From: Azospirillum sp.
Lineage (GTDB): Bacteria > Pseudomonadota > Alphaproteobacteria > Azospirillales > Azospirillaceae
DNA: 64,000 nt
Assembly: GCA_027486405.1 (NCBI GenBank)
Contig: JAIXPD010000010.1
Location: 94,399 to 158,398 of the forward strand
Reading direction: 5' to 3'
Below, piece after piece: positions 1 through 9,351 of the stretch; position 1 is the first letter of the stretch, and each line of letters opens with the position of its first letter. The notes under the pieces were generated by a model. It had not been told where the DNA came from. It saw only the letters and a program-made list of their open reading frames with translations, and did no database searches. The position numbers and the translations under genes were made by a program.

Positions 1-1
1 C

Positions 2-577
2 TTCTGGTGGGGCCTGCTGCTGATCCTGTTCTTCTCGGTCGCGCTGGGCTGGACGCCGGTGTCGGGGCGCCTCGATCTGCTCTACTACATCGAACCGCAG
101 ACCGGTTTCATGCTGATCGACACGCTGATGGCGGGCGAATACGACGCCTTCCGGTCGGCCTTGCGCCATCTGATCCTGCCGACCATCGTGCTGGGCACGG
201 TTCCGCTGGCGGTGGTGGCCCGCATGACCCGGTCGGCGATGCTGGAGGTGTTGGGCGAGGATTACATCCGCACCGCCCACGCCAAGGGCCTGTCGGACAC
301 CCGGGTGATTGGGATGCACGCGCTGCGCAACGCCTTGATCCCCGTGGTCACGGTCATCGGGCTTCAGGTCGGCACGCTGTTGGGCGGGGCCATCCTGACC
401 GAAACCATCTTCTCCTGGCCCGGCATCGGCAAATGGCTGATCGAATCCATCGGTCGCCGCGATTACCCGGCGCTGCAAGGCGGCGTGCTGCTGATCGCCA
501 CCTCGGTGATCGCCGTCAACCTGTTGGTTGACGTGATGTACGGCGTCCTCAACCCCCGAATCCGTCACGCGCGGTGA
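2..577 (+). CDS. dppB: Dipeptide/oligopeptide ABC transporter permease, DppB-like (5' end outside window)
   Basis: This is the C-terminal part of an inner-membrane permease of the DppB/OppB family, which forms a heterodimer with DppC and passes peptides handed over by a periplasmic binding protein. The reading frame is already open at base 2, so the start lies outside the window. About 191 residues are visible. The EAA-type loop that contacts the ATPases is present (EDYIRTAHAKGLSDTRVIG, then ALRNALIPVVT), and the end IAVNLLVDVMYGVLNPRIR is typical of the family C-terminus. It is followed directly by dppC, dppD and dppF on the same strand. The binding protein (dppA) is not in the window and is presumably upstream. 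Substrate (dipeptide, oligopeptide, nickel or other) cannot be decided from sequence. Confidence 0.93.
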   Translation, partial: FWWGLLLILFFSVALGWTPVSGRLDLLYYIEPQTGFMLIDTLMAGEYDAFRSALRHLILPTIVLGTVPLAVVARMTRSAMLEVLGEDYIRTAHAKGLSDTRVIGMHALRNALIPVVTVIGLQVGTLLGGAILTETIFSWPGIGKWLIESIGRRDYPALQGGVLLIATSVIAVNLLVDVMYGVLNPRIRHAR

Positions 578-585
578 GTGTTCCC

Positions 586-1488
586 ATGTCCGCTTCCCAA
601 TCCCCCGCCGCCGCGCCGGTGTCGCGTCCGCCGCATCCGCTGCTGGAATTCTGGTATCACTTCAAACAGAACAAGGGGTCGCTGCTGGGGCTGGCGGTGA
701 TCCTGGCCATCACCGTGATCGCCGTGTTCGCCGAGTGGCTGGCCCCGCATGACCCCAACATCCAGTTCCGCGAGGCCATCCTGACCCCGCCGGTCTGGGC
801 CGATGGCGGAAGCTGGCGCTTCATTCTGGGGACCGACGACATCGGGCGCGACATGCTGTCCCGGTTGATGTACGGCGCGCGGCTGTCGATGATGATCGGC
901 CTGATCGTCGTCACGCTGTCGCTGGCCGTTGGGCTGGCGTTCGGCATGGTCGCCGGGTTCTTCGGCGGCATGGTCGATGTGCTGATCATGCGCGTCATGG
1001 ACATCCTGCTGGCGCTGCCCAGCATGCTGCTGGCGGTGGTGGTGGCCGCCATCCTCGGGCCGGGGCTGGTCAACGCCATGCTCGCGGTGTCGGTCGTGGT
1101 CATCCCGCACTACGCCCGCCTGACCCGCGCGGCGGTGCTGGCGGAGGTGAACCGCGACTATGTGATCGCGTCGCGCGTCGCCGGGGCCGGGCCGCTGCGC
1201 CTGATGTTGATCGTGGTGCTGCCCAACTGCGTGGCCCCGCTGATCGTGCAGGCGACCCTGGGCTTTTCCACCGCCATCCTCGACGCCGCCGCGTTGGGCT
1301 TCCTGGGTCTGGGCGCGCAACCGCCCACGCCCGAATGGGGCACGATGCTGGCCTCCTCCCTCCAGTTCCTCCAGCGCGCGCCGTGGGTCGTCACCTGGCC
1401 CGGCGTGTCGATCCTGGTGACGGTTCTGGCCTTCAATCTGTTGGGCGACGGTCTTCGCGACGCGCTCGACCCCAAGCTGAAGCGTTGA
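586..1488 (+). CDS. dppC: Dipeptide/oligopeptide ABC transporter permease, DppC-like
   Basis: Second inner-membrane permease of the peptide importer. The protein begins with a short cytoplasmic tail, followed by the usual OppC_N segment ([19 protein letters not shown]) and the [17 protein letters not shown] motif. The permease core carries the EAA loop [18 protein letters not shown]. Length (300 residues) is normal for the family. A GTG at 574 overlaps the dppB stop and could also be used. ATG 586 was chosen because GGTGAG lies 7 bases before it. The gene ends 4 bases before dppD, so it belongs to one operon with dppB, dppD and dppF. Confidence 0.95.
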   Translation: MSASQSPAAAPVSRPPHPLLEFWYHFKQNKGSLLGLAVILAITVIAVFAEWLAPHDPNIQFREAILTPPVWADGGSWRFILGTDDIGRDMLSRLMYGARLSMMIGLIVVTLSLAVGLAFGMVAGFFGGMVDVLIMRVMDILLALPSMLLAVVVAAILGPGLVNAMLAVSVVVIPHYARLTRAAVLAEVNRDYVIASRVAGAGPLRLMLIVVLPNCVAPLIVQATLGFSTAILDAAALGFLGLGAQPPTPEWGTMLASSLQFLQRAPWVVTWPGVSILVTVLAFNLLGDGLRDALDPKLKR

Positions 1489-1492
1489 CGCC

Positions 1493-2485
1493 ATGCCTCT
1501 TCTCGACATCAAGAATCTGTCGGTCGAGTTCACCACACGCGCCGGGACCTTCCGCGCGGTGGATGGGATCGACCTGACCGTGGACGAGGGCGAGGTCGTC
1601 GGCATCGTCGGCGAATCCGGCTCCGGCAAATCGGTCACGTCGCTGGCGGTCATGGGGCTGCTGGGCAGCAACGGGCGCATCGTCGCCGACCGCATGAACT
1701 TTGGCGGCACCGATTTGCTGACGCTCGCCCCGTCCAAGCGGCGCAAGATCACCGGCAAGGACATCGCCATGGTGTTCCAGGAGCCGATGACCAGCCTGAA
1801 CCCCTGCTTCACCGTTGGTTTCCAGATCATGGAAACCCTGCGGGTGCATGAAGGGCTGTCGGGCAAGGCGCTGCGTCACCGCGCCATCGCCCTGTTGGAG
1901 CAGGTTGGCATTCCCGCGCCGGAAACCCGGCTGTCGGCCTTCCCGCACCAGCTTTCCGGCGGCATGAGCCAGCGCGTGATGATCGCCATCGCCATCGCCT
2001 GCAACCCACGCCTGCTGGTGGCGGACGAGCCGACGACGGCGCTGGACGTCACCATCCAAAAGCAGATCCTGGATTTGCTGGTCCGCCTGCAAAAGGAACG
2101 GGGCATGGCCCTGATCCTCATCACCCACGACATGGGCGTGGTGGCGGAAACCGCCCAGCGGGTGGCGGTGATGTACGCCGGGCAGGTGGCGGAGACGCGG
2201 CCCGTGGCCGACCTGTTCGCCCGTCCGCGCCACCCCTACACCGGGGCGCTGCTCGACGCGCTGCCGGAACGGGCCTTGGGCAAGCGCCGCCTGCCGACGA
2301 TTCCGGGCATGGTTCCCGGCATCGCCGACCGCCCGGCGGGCTGCCTGTTCGGGCCGCGCTGCCGTTTCGCCACCGACCGTTGCCGCGCCGAGCGCCCGGC
2401 CTTGACCGAGGTGGACAACGGTCGCGCCCGCTGTTTTTTCCCCTTGCCTGACGGGCACCTGGGTGCCGAAGGGGCGATCCAATGA
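1493..2485 (+). CDS. dppD: Dipeptide ABC transporter ATPase, DppD-like
   Basis: Cytoplasmic ATPase that energises the peptide importer as a dimer with DppF. Visible motifs are Walker A ([11 protein letters not shown], about residues 40-50), the Q-loop region [13 protein letters not shown], the signature [11 protein letters not shown], Walker [13 protein letters not shown] and a switch histidine (LITHDMG). The C-terminal oligo_HPY extension has the Cys-rich motif [15 protein letters not shown]. In related transporters this region binds an iron-sulfur cluster. Length 330 aa is normal. It overlaps dppF by four bases (ATGA), which implies translational coupling. Confidence 0.95.
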   Translation: MPLLDIKNLSVEFTTRAGTFRAVDGIDLTVDEGEVVGIVGESGSGKSVTSLAVMGLLGSNGRIVADRMNFGGTDLLTLAPSKRRKITGKDIAMVFQEPMTSLNPCFTVGFQIMETLRVHEGLSGKALRHRAIALLEQVGIPAPETRLSAFPHQLSGGMSQRVMIAIAIACNPRLLVADEPTTALDVTIQKQILDLLVRLQKERGMALILITHDMGVVAETAQRVAVMYAGQVAETRPVADLFARPRHPYTGALLDALPERALGKRRLPTIPGMVPGIADRPAGCLFGPRCRFATDRCRAERPALTEVDNGRARCFFPLPDGHLGAEGAIQ

Positions 2486-3483
2486 CCAGCACCACCACGC
2501 AGACCACCACCGACAGCCCCGTCGTTCTGGAAGCCCACAACCTGCGCAAACACTACGCCGTCAAACGCGGCGTCTTCAAACCGATGGCGACGGTCAAGGC
2601 GCTGGACGGCGTGTCGTTCCAGCTTCAGGCCGGGCGGACGCTGGCCGTGGTCGGGGAATCCGGCTGCGGCAAATCCACCCTGGCCCGCTCCGTCACCATG
2701 ATCGAGCCGCCCAGCTCGGGCGAGTTGCATTACGACGGCCGCACCGTTCTGGGCCGCAGCGCGGCGGAGCTGAAGGAACTGCGCCGCACCGTCCAGATGG
2801 TGTTCCAGAATCCCTACGGATCGCTGAACCCGCGCAAGACCGTCGGCTCCATCCTGACCGAACCGCTGGTCATCAACACCGACATGCCCAAGGACGAACG
2901 GCGCGCGCGCGCGGTCGCCATGATGGGCAAGGTCGGGCTGCGCCCCGATCAGGTCGACCGTTACCCGCACATGTTTTCCGGCGGTCAGCGCCAGCGCATC
3001 GCCATCGCCCGCGCCCTGATGCTCAACCCGCGCGTGGTCGTGGCCGATGAACCGGTGTCGGCGCTCGACGTGTCGATCCAGGCGCAGGTTCTCAACCTGA
3101 TGATGGATTTGCAGGAGGAGTTGAACCTCGCCTACCTGTTCATCTCGCACGATCTCAGCGTCGTCCGTCACATCGCCGACGCCATCATGGTGATGTATCT
3201 GGGCAAGCCGGTGGAGCATGGGGCCAAGGATGTGGTGTTCAACCGCCCGCGCCACCCCTACACCCGCATCCTGCTGGCGGCGACCCCGCGCGTGAATCCG
3301 GCCCTGCGGGTTGAGCGGGTCATCCCGAAGGGCGAGTTGCCCTCGCCGTTGAACCCGCCGCCGGGCTGTTCCTTCCACAAGCGCTGTCCGTTCGCCACCG
3401 ACCGCTGCGCGGCGGAGGTTCCGGCCCTGCGCCCGGTGGACGACCGTCTGGTCGCCTGCCACCACGCCGAACAGATGACCTGA
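2482..3483 (+). CDS. dppF: Dipeptide ABC transporter ATPase, DppF-like
   Basis: Second ATPase of the peptide importer. Motifs seen: Walker [15 protein letters not shown]-loop [15 protein letters not shown], signature [14 protein letters not shown], Walker [13 protein letters not shown]-loop FISHDLS. The C-terminus has the oligo_HPY zone with [15 protein letters not shown], parallel to DppD. At 333 aa it has the expected length. It is the last gene of the operon and is followed after 15 bases by a weak hairpin (3498-3523). Regulation is not evident from the sequence in this window, because the operon promoter lies upstream of it. Confidence 0.95.
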   Translation: MTSTTTQTTTDSPVVLEAHNLRKHYAVKRGVFKPMATVKALDGVSFQLQAGRTLAVVGESGCGKSTLARSVTMIEPPSSGELHYDGRTVLGRSAAELKELRRTVQMVFQNPYGSLNPRKTVGSILTEPLVINTDMPKDERRARAVAMMGKVGLRPDQVDRYPHMFSGGQRQRIAIARALMLNPRVVVADEPVSALDVSIQAQVLNLMMDLQEELNLAYLFISHDLSVVRHIADAIMVMYLGKPVEHGAKDVVFNRPRHPYTRILLAATPRVNPALRVERVIPKGELPSPLNPPPGCSFHKRCPFATDRCAAEVPALRPVDDRLVACHHAEQMT

Positions 3484-3497
3484 TCGGCAACCTTGAA

Positions 3498-3527
3498 GGC
3501 GGCTGTTGAGTGCAACGGCCGTCTTCA
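3498..3527 (+). terminator. Possible terminator after the dpp operon
   Basis: A 10-base stem with two G-U pairs (GGCGGCTGTT at 3498-3507 against AACGGCCGTC at 3514-3523) with a 6-base loop lies 15 bases after the dppF stop. It is followed by only a short T-rich stretch (TTCATTA), so the intrinsic terminator is weak. Confidence 0.4.
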
Positions 3528-3573
3528 TTAGGGTGCGGCCAAATTCCGGTATTGCCCAAGGGAGAAAGCCGCC

Positions 3574-4062
3574 ATGCCGTCGTTCGACATCGTGTCCAAA
3601 ACGGACATCCACGAGATCGACAACGCCATCGCCGGTGTCCGTCGCGAAATCGAAACCCGTTTCGACTTCAAAGGGTCGAAATGCACGGTGGAGCGCACGG
3701 AGAACACCATCGTTCTGCTGGCCGATGACGAGCCGAAACTCCTGCAGATACAGGAACTGCTGCGCGTCTATGTGACGCGGCGCAAGCTGGACGCGTCGGC
3801 CCTGGATTTCTCGGCCAAGCCGGAACGGGCCGCCAACGACGCCCTGCGCCATTCCGTCACCGTCAAGCAGGGCATCGCCCAGGAGCTGGCCAAGCGGATC
3901 GTCAAATCGATCAAGGACAGCAAAATGAAGGTCCAGGTTTCGATCCAGGGCGATGAGCTGCGCGTGTCCGGCAAAAAGCGCGACGATCTGCAAGAGGCCA
4001 TCGCCCACGTCAAGCGCATGGGCATCGAACAGCCGTTGCAGTACGACAATTTCCGCGATTGA
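3574..4062 (+). CDS. yajQ: YajQ family nucleotide-binding protein
   Basis: A 162-residue protein of the YajQ/DUF520 family, small cytoplasmic proteins with two ferredoxin-like folds. The start MPSFDIVSKTDIHEIDNAI, the middle FDFKGSKCTVER and the end KRMGIEQPLQYDNFRD are hallmarks of this family. Homologues bind nucleotides, and in some bacteria cyclic di-GMP (established for YajQ-like proteins of Xanthomonas and Pseudomonas); whether this one does is unknown. A GGGAGAAAG ribosome site lies just upstream of ATG 3574. It stands alone between hairpins, with a strong terminator right after its stop, so it is monocistronic. Confidence 0.95.
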   Translation: MPSFDIVSKTDIHEIDNAIAGVRREIETRFDFKGSKCTVERTENTIVLLADDEPKLLQIQELLRVYVTRRKLDASALDFSAKPERAANDALRHSVTVKQGIAQELAKRIVKSIKDSKMKVQVSIQGDELRVSGKKRDDLQEAIAHVKRMGIEQPLQYDNFRD

Positions 4063-4069
4063 TCGCGCC

Positions 4070-4112
4070 CCGCCCGCCCCGGCAAGAGCTGCCGGGGCGG
4101 GCGGAAATTTTT
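4070..4112 (+). terminator. Strong Rho-independent terminator of yajQ
   Basis: A perfect 15-base GC-rich stem (4070-4084 paired with 4090-4104, loop AGAGC) is followed directly by AAATTTTT. It begins 8 bases after the yajQ stop codon. Confidence 0.9.
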
Positions 4113-4189
4113 GCCGGGAACCGGGATGTTTTTGCCCGCTCCCTGCCGGAAAAAGCCCGCAAAAGGGCGGAATGAAGCCGATTTTCCCA

Positions 4190-4206
4190 TTGGCGTGAAA
4201 CTTGCG
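4190..4206 (+). promoter_or_regulatory. Sigma-54 (RpoN) -24/-12 promoter
   Basis: The sequence TTGGCGTGAAACTTGCG matches the sigma-54 consensus YTGGCACG-N4-TTGCW at all but three positions, with correct spacing between the invariant GG (4192-4193) and GC (4204-4205). It lies about 40 bases upstream of the ATG at 4246, a plausible distance for transcription start and a short leader. The assignment is by pattern only. No enhancer-binding-protein site was identified. Confidence 0.7.
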
Positions 4207-4245
4207 TGAGCCACAGGGTTCGCCAAACGCCACAGGGGTGGTCCC

Positions 4246-4653
4246 ATGTCGATGATGGCCAACAGCGAGGCCACGCAAGCGATGCGCATCCGGGCGGAAA
4301 ACGTCCTGGAGCGCAAAGGCACCGCCGCGACCCAAGATGCGGGCGCGTTGGCGGGTCAATTCGCGGCGATGCTGCAAACGCTGAACGGCGTCGATCAAGG
4401 GGCGGACCTGTCGGCGGCGGGAACGGGGGTGGTCGCCAACGCCCAACCGTCGGTGCGTCTGGGCGTCGGGGCCGTCTCCCTCTTCGCGCAGGAGGTCGGC
4501 GGTGCGGCGGACGCGCAGGAAGGGCAGACCCCGGATCCGACCATGCCCGACCCCAACGGGGCGTATCAGGTGGTGGAAAGCGCGATCAACAGCGGCAACG
4601 GCTCCAACTTCCGTTGGCTGACCACCTTGTTGACACAGAACACGGCGGCCTGA
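4246..4653 (+). CDS. Small uncharacterised protein, probably RpoN-dependent
   Basis: A 135-residue protein not recognised as any named family. It has no signal peptide, no membrane segment and no cysteine. It is rich in Ala, Gly, Gln and Asn; the N-terminus (MSMMANSEATQAMRIRAENV) looks helical and the C-terminus ends WLTTLLTQNTAA. AGGGG eight bases before ATG 4246 supports this start. The gene sits between the yajQ terminator and a convergent phosphatase gene, so it is a single-gene unit behind the sigma-54-type promoter at 4190-4206. Sigma-54 control and a chemoreceptor gene about 1 kb away would fit a motility, surface or nitrogen-related role, but this is inference only. Confidence 0.6.
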   Translation: MSMMANSEATQAMRIRAENVLERKGTAATQDAGALAGQFAAMLQTLNGVDQGADLSAAGTGVVANAQPSVRLGVGAVSLFAQEVGGAADAQEGQTPDPTMPDPNGAYQVVESAINSGNGSNFRWLTTLLTQNTAA

Positions 4654-4681
4654 TCCGCGCCACCGCCCCCCATCACCAGGA

Positions 4682-5452
4682 TCAGACGGTGCAGAGAAAG
4701 CGGCGCTCCGTTCCTTCCAGAACCAGCGCGGTCAATCGGTTGGTCGCGTAGGCCCCGGTGTCGATGCCAATCCGGTTGGGGTAGGATTCCGGCTCCGTCG
4801 CCACGGTGTGGCCATGGACGATGACCTTGCCCAGATCCTCGCGGGAATTCAAAAACTCATGCCGGATCCACAGGCGGTCCATGTCGCGCTGGCGATCCAA
4901 CGGCACGCCCGGCCGCACGCCCGCGTGCACGAAATGATAGTCGCCAAAGCTGGCGCAACTGCGCAGACCGGTGAGAAACGCGCGGTGATGGTCCGGCAAG
5001 GCGTGGTTGAGATCCTGTTGCGCCACCGCCAAGCGCGCCTGCGAGGCGTCCGGCGACGGCGCATCGACCCCATAACTGACCAAGGTCGCCCGCCCGCCAT
5101 AGGTGAGCCAACCGGGGGCCGCGCGCAGATCGCCCAGAAAGCGCAGCATCACGTCTTCGTGGTTGCCACGCAAACAAACGGTGCTGAACATCGGCGGCAG
5201 GCCATGGATCAACCGTTCGATCACGCGGGCGGAATCCGGCCCCCGATCGATGTAATCCCCTAAAAACACCAGGGATTTGAGCAGATTGGGCGCGTCGTCG
5301 GCGTCGCGCTGGATCTGGTCGAGCAGCGAGTCGAGCAGGTCGAGTCGCCCATGAATGTCGCCCACCGCGTAGATTCGCGTTCCGCGCGGCGCAGAGGGCG
5401 GCGACGGTGTGTCCAACGGAGCGATTTGACGAGCCGACCCAAGCACACCCAT
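4682..5452 (-). CDS. Metallophosphoesterase, Ser/Thr protein phosphatase (PPP) type
   Basis: A calcineurin-like phosphatase of the bacterial PrpA/PrpB/lambda-phosphatase type, a cytoplasmic two-metal hydrolase. The metal and phosphate motifs appear in order: GDIHG, GDYIDRG, GNHE, then HAG and GHTV near the end. About 256 aa from the ATG at 5452, close to the family norm of 220-260. A GTG at 5509 would add 19 residues with no recognisable domain. The gene is convergent with the small gene ending at 4653 and divergent from the chemoreceptor beginning near 5638. Natural substrates (phosphoproteins or diadenosine polyphosphates, as for ApaH relatives) cannot be told apart here. Confidence 0.88.
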   Translation of the reverse strand: MGVLGSARQIAPLDTPSPPSAPRGTRIYAVGDIHGRLDLLDSLLDQIQRDADDAPNLLKSLVFLGDYIDRGPDSARVIERLIHGLPPMFSTVCLRGNHEDVMLRFLGDLRAAPGWLTYGGRATLVSYGVDAPSPDASQARLAVAQQDLNHALPDHHRAFLTGLRSCASFGDYHFVHAGVRPGVPLDRQRDMDRLWIRHEFLNSREDLGKVIVHGHTVATEPESYPNRIGIDTGAYATNRLTALVLEGTERRFLCTV

Positions 5453-5637
5453 CCCCCTGTGTTGCCGTTCTGCAAAGTTTAGACAGCTCTCTTTGCGGTC
5501 GCAAGACACAACCCTTAATCGCTGACATGTGTGTTACCGCCTGATAATCGCTCTCAATTTCCGTTGCGCCGCCCGTTTGTTGGGCATATGAGAGTCCAAT
5601 CTTTCGACTGGCAGAGTTGGGTCTTGCGGTGAAGCGG

Positions 5638-7725
5638 ATGGCGTTGGGGTTGCGGACGAAAATCGTGGTCGGCATGGTGGTGGTGCTGATCGCTGGCGCT
5701 GCGGCGATCACCGGGGTGTCGATGGTTCTGTCGCGGGAATCGGCGGAGGAGCAGGCCATCGCGCTGGCCGCCGAATTGGCCGAGCATCAGGCCACCCGCG
5801 TGGCCGCCGACATCAGCGCGGCTGTGGAGGATGCGCGCGGAATCGCCGCGCTGGCCACCGTCGAACGCAGCCACCCCGACCCGCGCCGCACAGTCGTCAA
5901 CCGCTACCTCCGAGAGCTTGCGGCGGCCAGCCCCCATTACGCCGGGGTTTGGATCGACATGGCCGACAACGGCTTTGACGGGAAAGACGCCGATTTTGCC
6001 ACGCAAACGGTGGGGGCCGACATTCTGGGCCTGCCCAAGACCGGGCGGATGAGCCTGCTGTGGTTGCCGTCGTCCGGCGGCCCGAAGGCCGATGACGGCG
6101 AGGGGGTGTCCTACGCCGAGGTGCAGGACAAGGAATATTACAAGGCCGCCGCCGCCGCGAAGAAAGAGGTCGTGACCGAACCCTATCTTGATGACTTGAC
6201 CAAGCTGTTGATGACCAGCGCCGCCGCCCCGGTGCTGGACAAGGGCCGGGTGGTCGGCGTCGCCGGGATTGATCTGTCGCTGTCCGGCCTGACCGACATC
6301 GTCCGCTCGGTGAAGCCCTATGGGACCGGTTACGTCGCCGTTCTGTCCGCCTCCGGCCGCTACGTCGCCCATCCGGACGCCGCGCGCCTGTCCAAACCGG
6401 CCGACGACCTGCCCGCTGGCGCCCAGCGCGCCATCGCGTCGGGTGGTCTGTTCGAAGGCTACGCCAGCCTGTCCGGCCGCGAGCATTACCTGCGGGTGTC
6501 GCCGATCCGGCTGGGCCGCACGGGATCGGTCTGGTCCTTCGTGGTTGCCGTGCCGAAGGCCAGCATCATGGAGGACGCCAATCATCTCGCCCTGCTGTCC
6601 GCCCTGGTCGGGCTGGGCTGTGTGGCCATCGGCACGCTGATCGCGTTGGGCATCGGCGGCGGTCTGGCCCGCCCGTTGACCGGCATGGCGGCGGCGATGG
6701 CGCGGCTGGCCGACGGCGCGCTCGACACCCCCGTGCCCGCGCTCGACCGTCGGGACGAGGCCGGAACCATGGCCCGCGCGGTGGAGGTGTTCAAACAGGG
6801 GTTGATCCGCGCCCGCGACCTCGATCTGGCGCAAAAGGCCGAATGGGCGGCCCAGCAGGAACAGGCCGCTGCGCTCGCGACGCTGCAACGCAATTTCGAA
6901 ACAAAGGCCGGTGGCTTGGCTGGCGAGCTGTCCACCGCCGCCGTCCAGTTGAAGGCGACGGCGGAATCGCTGACCACCATCGCCAGCCGCACCAACGGTC
7001 AGGCCGTGTCCGTTGCCGCCACCGCCGAGCAATCCTCCGGCAACGTCCAGACCGTGGCGGCGACCACCGAACAGCTCTCGGCGTCGATCCGCGACATCGG
7101 GCGGCAGGTCGATGAATCGGCGCGCATCGCCAGCGCGGCGGTGGCCGACGTCGAACGCACCAACGCCACGGTCGAAGCGCTGGCGCAGGGTGCCCAGCAG
7201 ATCGGCGACGTGGTGACGCTGATCCAATCCATCGCCGCGCAAACCAACCTGTTGGCGCTGAACGCCACCATCGAGGCGGCGCGGGCCGGGGAAGCGGGCA
7301 AGGGCTTCGCCGTGGTGGCGCAGGAGGTGAAAAACCTCGCCAACCAGACCGCCAAGGCCACCGAGGACATCGTCACCCAGGTGGAGGAGATCCGCAGCGT
7401 GACCGAACAGACGGTCGGTTCGATGCAGAGCATTGGCGAGACCATCGCCCAGGTCAGCCGCATCGCCTCGACCATCGCCGCCGCCGTCGAACAGCAGGGG
7501 GCGGCGACCGAGGAAATCGCCCGCAACATCCAGCAGGCCGCGCACGGATCGCAAGAGGTCAGCACGACCGTTGGCGGCATCCGTGGGGCTGCGGCGGAAA
7601 CCGGCAGCGCGGCCAGTCAGGTGCTCTCCGCCGCCGCCAGCGTCGCCGACCGCTCCCGCGTGCTCACCACCGAGGTCGAGGGCTTCTTCGCCGCCGTGCA
7701 TCGGGTGCGCGCGAAGAACGGCTGA
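5638..7725 (+). CDS. Methyl-accepting chemotaxis protein with dCache sensor domain
   Basis: A membrane chemoreceptor of about 695 aa. After an N-terminal [12 protein letters not shown] and the first membrane helix ([16 protein letters not shown]) comes a periplasmic double-Cache-like domain of about 270 residues, including [18 protein letters not shown]. The second helix ([20 protein letters not shown]) leads into a HAMP domain and the signalling hairpin with the conserved tip [20 protein letters not shown] and [13 protein letters not shown]. Such sensors usually bind amino acids or other small metabolites. In-frame TTG 5617 and GTG 5629 are possible starts; ATG 5638 gives the typical receptor N-terminus. 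No CheR-docking pentapeptide is seen at the C-terminus. It is divergent from the phosphatase gene and stands alone. Confidence 0.95.
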   Translation: MALGLRTKIVVGMVVVLIAGAAAITGVSMVLSRESAEEQAIALAAELAEHQATRVAADISAAVEDARGIAALATVERSHPDPRRTVVNRYLRELAAASPHYAGVWIDMADNGFDGKDADFATQTVGADILGLPKTGRMSLLWLPSSGGPKADDGEGVSYAEVQDKEYYKAAAAAKKEVVTEPYLDDLTKLLMTSAAAPVLDKGRVVGVAGIDLSLSGLTDIVRSVKPYGTGYVAVLSASGRYVAHPDAARLSKPADDLPAGAQRAIASGGLFEGYASLSGREHYLRVSPIRLGRTGSVWSFVVAVPKASIMEDANHLALLSALVGLGCVAIGTLIALGIGGGLARPLTGMAAAMARLADGALDTPVPALDRRDEAGTMARAVEVFKQGLIRARDLDLAQKAEWAAQQEQAAALATLQRNFETKAGGLAGELSTAAVQLKATAESLTTIASRTNGQAVSVAATAEQSSGNVQTVAATTEQLSASIRDIGRQVDESARIASAAVADVERTNATVEALAQGAQQIGDVVTLIQSIAAQTNLLALNATIEAARAGEAGKGFAVVAQEVKNLANQTAKATEDIVTQVEEIRSVTEQTVGSMQSIGETIAQVSRIASTIAAAVEQQGAATEEIARNIQQAAHGSQEVSTTVGGIRGAAAETGSAASQVLSAAASVADRSRVLTTEVEGFFAAVHRVRAKNG

Positions 7726-7744
7726 CGCCCGCCCACCAACGGCT

Positions 7745-7788
7745 AACGGCCCCCGCCCAGCCCTTATGCAGGCCCGGCGGGGGCCGTT
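7745..7788. terminator. Hairpin between convergent genes (bidirectional terminator)
   Basis: Perfect 13-base arms (AACGGCCCCCGCC at 7745-7757, GGCGGGGGCCGTT at 7776-7788) with an 18-base loop, placed 20 bases after the chemoreceptor stop. The right arm overlaps the last codons of the convergent glycosyltransferase gene. There is no long T-run on either side, so efficiency is uncertain. Confidence 0.55.
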
Positions 7789-9242
7789 GTCGTTTCCGGC
7801 AGGTCGCGGCGGGTCAGCAAGGGCCGCCGCAACCCGCCCTGGGCGATCTCGGCGCGCAGGGCGTCGGGGTCGATCCGGCGGATGCGCTCCAGCTCGGCGC
7901 GGTTGGCGTCGATGAAAGGGTTCTGGTCGGTCGAGTTTTCCGGCCGCGCGTGCTCCAGGTGATAGAGCGGGCCGGGGGTGCGTTCCACACTCAAGCCCAA
8001 ACGGCGAAAGCGCTCGACGATTTCGTCGTCCTCATAACCCCAGGACAGAAAGCGCTCGTTGTAACCGCCCGCCGCGAACAGCCGCTCGCGGTCGAAAAAG
8101 GCGCTGCCGCCCGGCGAATTGCGGTGCATCAGCGGAAAGCGCGGGCACACCGCGTTCAGCGGCGCGGCGGACAGGGTGTAGCCGAACCGGTGCACCTCCC
8201 GCCCCGTGATCCAGAAAAACCAGCCATTGTAAGGGAAGACCAACCCGCCACCGCGCCGCACCGCGTCGCGCGCCAACGCGTATTGGACGGGATCGACGAC
8301 GATGTCGGTGTCGTGCAGGGCGACGATGGGGGTATCCGCCGCTTCGGCCATCCGGTTGATGAGAAACGCCTTGTGGGTGTAAGGCGTGTCGTTGCCGGTC
8401 AGGCGCAGGTGGCGGCAGCGCCCGGCCAGTTCCGGCCCCAGCGCGGCGGCGGCCTCCCCGGCTCCCTCGCCGCTTTCCTCCCCGGTGCCGTTGCAATCCT
8501 CCCCAATCAGAATCGCGCTGTCGGTCGTCTTCACCAGATGGGAGACGATCCAGCGCAGGTTGCGCTTGCGGTCCTCGCTGTCGGCGCGGAAGGGGATGAG
8601 GAAGGTGACGTCGCGCAGATCATGCCGCCCGTCGGGGTCGCGCGCGTCCAGCAGGGCGCGGCGGGTGTGAAAGGCGGCGGTCTGTTCGGCGATGCTCCCG
8701 GCCAGCGTGGTGTTCGACGGGTCCAGTTCCTGGGCCATCTCATAAAAGCCGACCGCCGCGCCCGGACGGCCCAGCATCGCTTCGATGTTGCCGCGCTGCC
8801 GCCAGCCGTCGGGGTGGTGCGGGTGCCGGGTCAGCAGGGTGTCGAGCGTGGCCAGCGCCTCGTCGATGCGACCGATCCCCTGCAACGCCTCGCTCATGTG
8901 GTATTCGGCGTCGGGAAAATCCGGACGCAGCGCGATGGCGCGGCGGTAGCAGGCGATCGCCTCCTCCGTCTCCAGCGCCACATGATGAACGGTTCCCAGC
9001 GTGTAGAGCGCCTCCGGGTCCGGAGTCCCGGCGGCGTCGGCCAGGGCCACGGCGCGCAGCAGGAAGCCGCGCGCGCTCTCCGGCTCCCCGCACAGGCCGT
9101 GGGACAGGCCCATGCGGAACAGCGCCTCGACATGGTCGGGAACGGCGTCGAGGATGCGGCGGTAGAGCGTGCGCGCCTGCGGGTGGCGTCCGGCGGTCAG
9201 GTGATCGAGGGCGGCGGCCAGCGCCTCGCCGATGGTGGCCAT
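7764..9242 (-). CDS. TPR-repeat glycosyltransferase, GT7-C type
   Basis: A 492-residue fusion. Residues about 1-190 form TPR-type helical repeats (e.g. HPQARTLYRRILDAVPDHVE and EAIACYRRAIALRPDFPDAE). The C-terminal part is a GT-A-like glycosyltransferase with a DxD-like metal motif in ALHDTDIVVD and the galactosyltransferase C-terminal signature GGYNERFLSWGYEDDEIVER. No signal peptide or membrane helix is visible, so it should be cytoplasmic, modifying a protein or glycolipid intermediate. TPR fusions of this kind can serve for protein recognition (as in O-GlcNAc transferase and flagellin glycosylation enzymes), but the acceptor is unknown. Its TPR start closely resembles that of the fucosyltransferase-like fusion at 11751-13985. 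Confidence 0.85.
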   Translation of the reverse strand: MATIGEALAAALDHLTAGRHPQARTLYRRILDAVPDHVEALFRMGLSHGLCGEPESARGFLLRAVALADAAGTPDPEALYTLGTVHHVALETEEAIACYRRAIALRPDFPDAEYHMSEALQGIGRIDEALATLDTLLTRHPHHPDGWRQRGNIEAMLGRPGAAVGFYEMAQELDPSNTTLAGSIAEQTAAFHTRRALLDARDPDGRHDLRDVTFLIPFRADSEDRKRNLRWIVSHLVKTTDSAILIGEDCNGTGEESGEGAGEAAAALGPELAGRCRHLRLTGNDTPYTHKAFLINRMAEAADTPIVALHDTDIVVDPVQYALARDAVRRGGGLVFPYNGWFFWITGREVHRFGYTLSAAPLNAVCPRFPLMHRNSPGGSAFFDRERLFAAGGYNERFLSWGYEDDEIVERFRRLGLSVERTPGPLYHLEHARPENSTDQNPFIDANRAELERIRRIDPDALRAEIAQGGLRRPLLTRRDLPETTTAPAGPA

Positions 9243-9351
9243 GGGGAAATCCGGTCAAGCGGTTGAGATTCCACTTTGACACAACGGGGCGCGCGGGTGG
9301 ACTCTCGGTTGACCAGGATCGTTCCGTTCCCTCAAAGGCATAGCCCGAACC

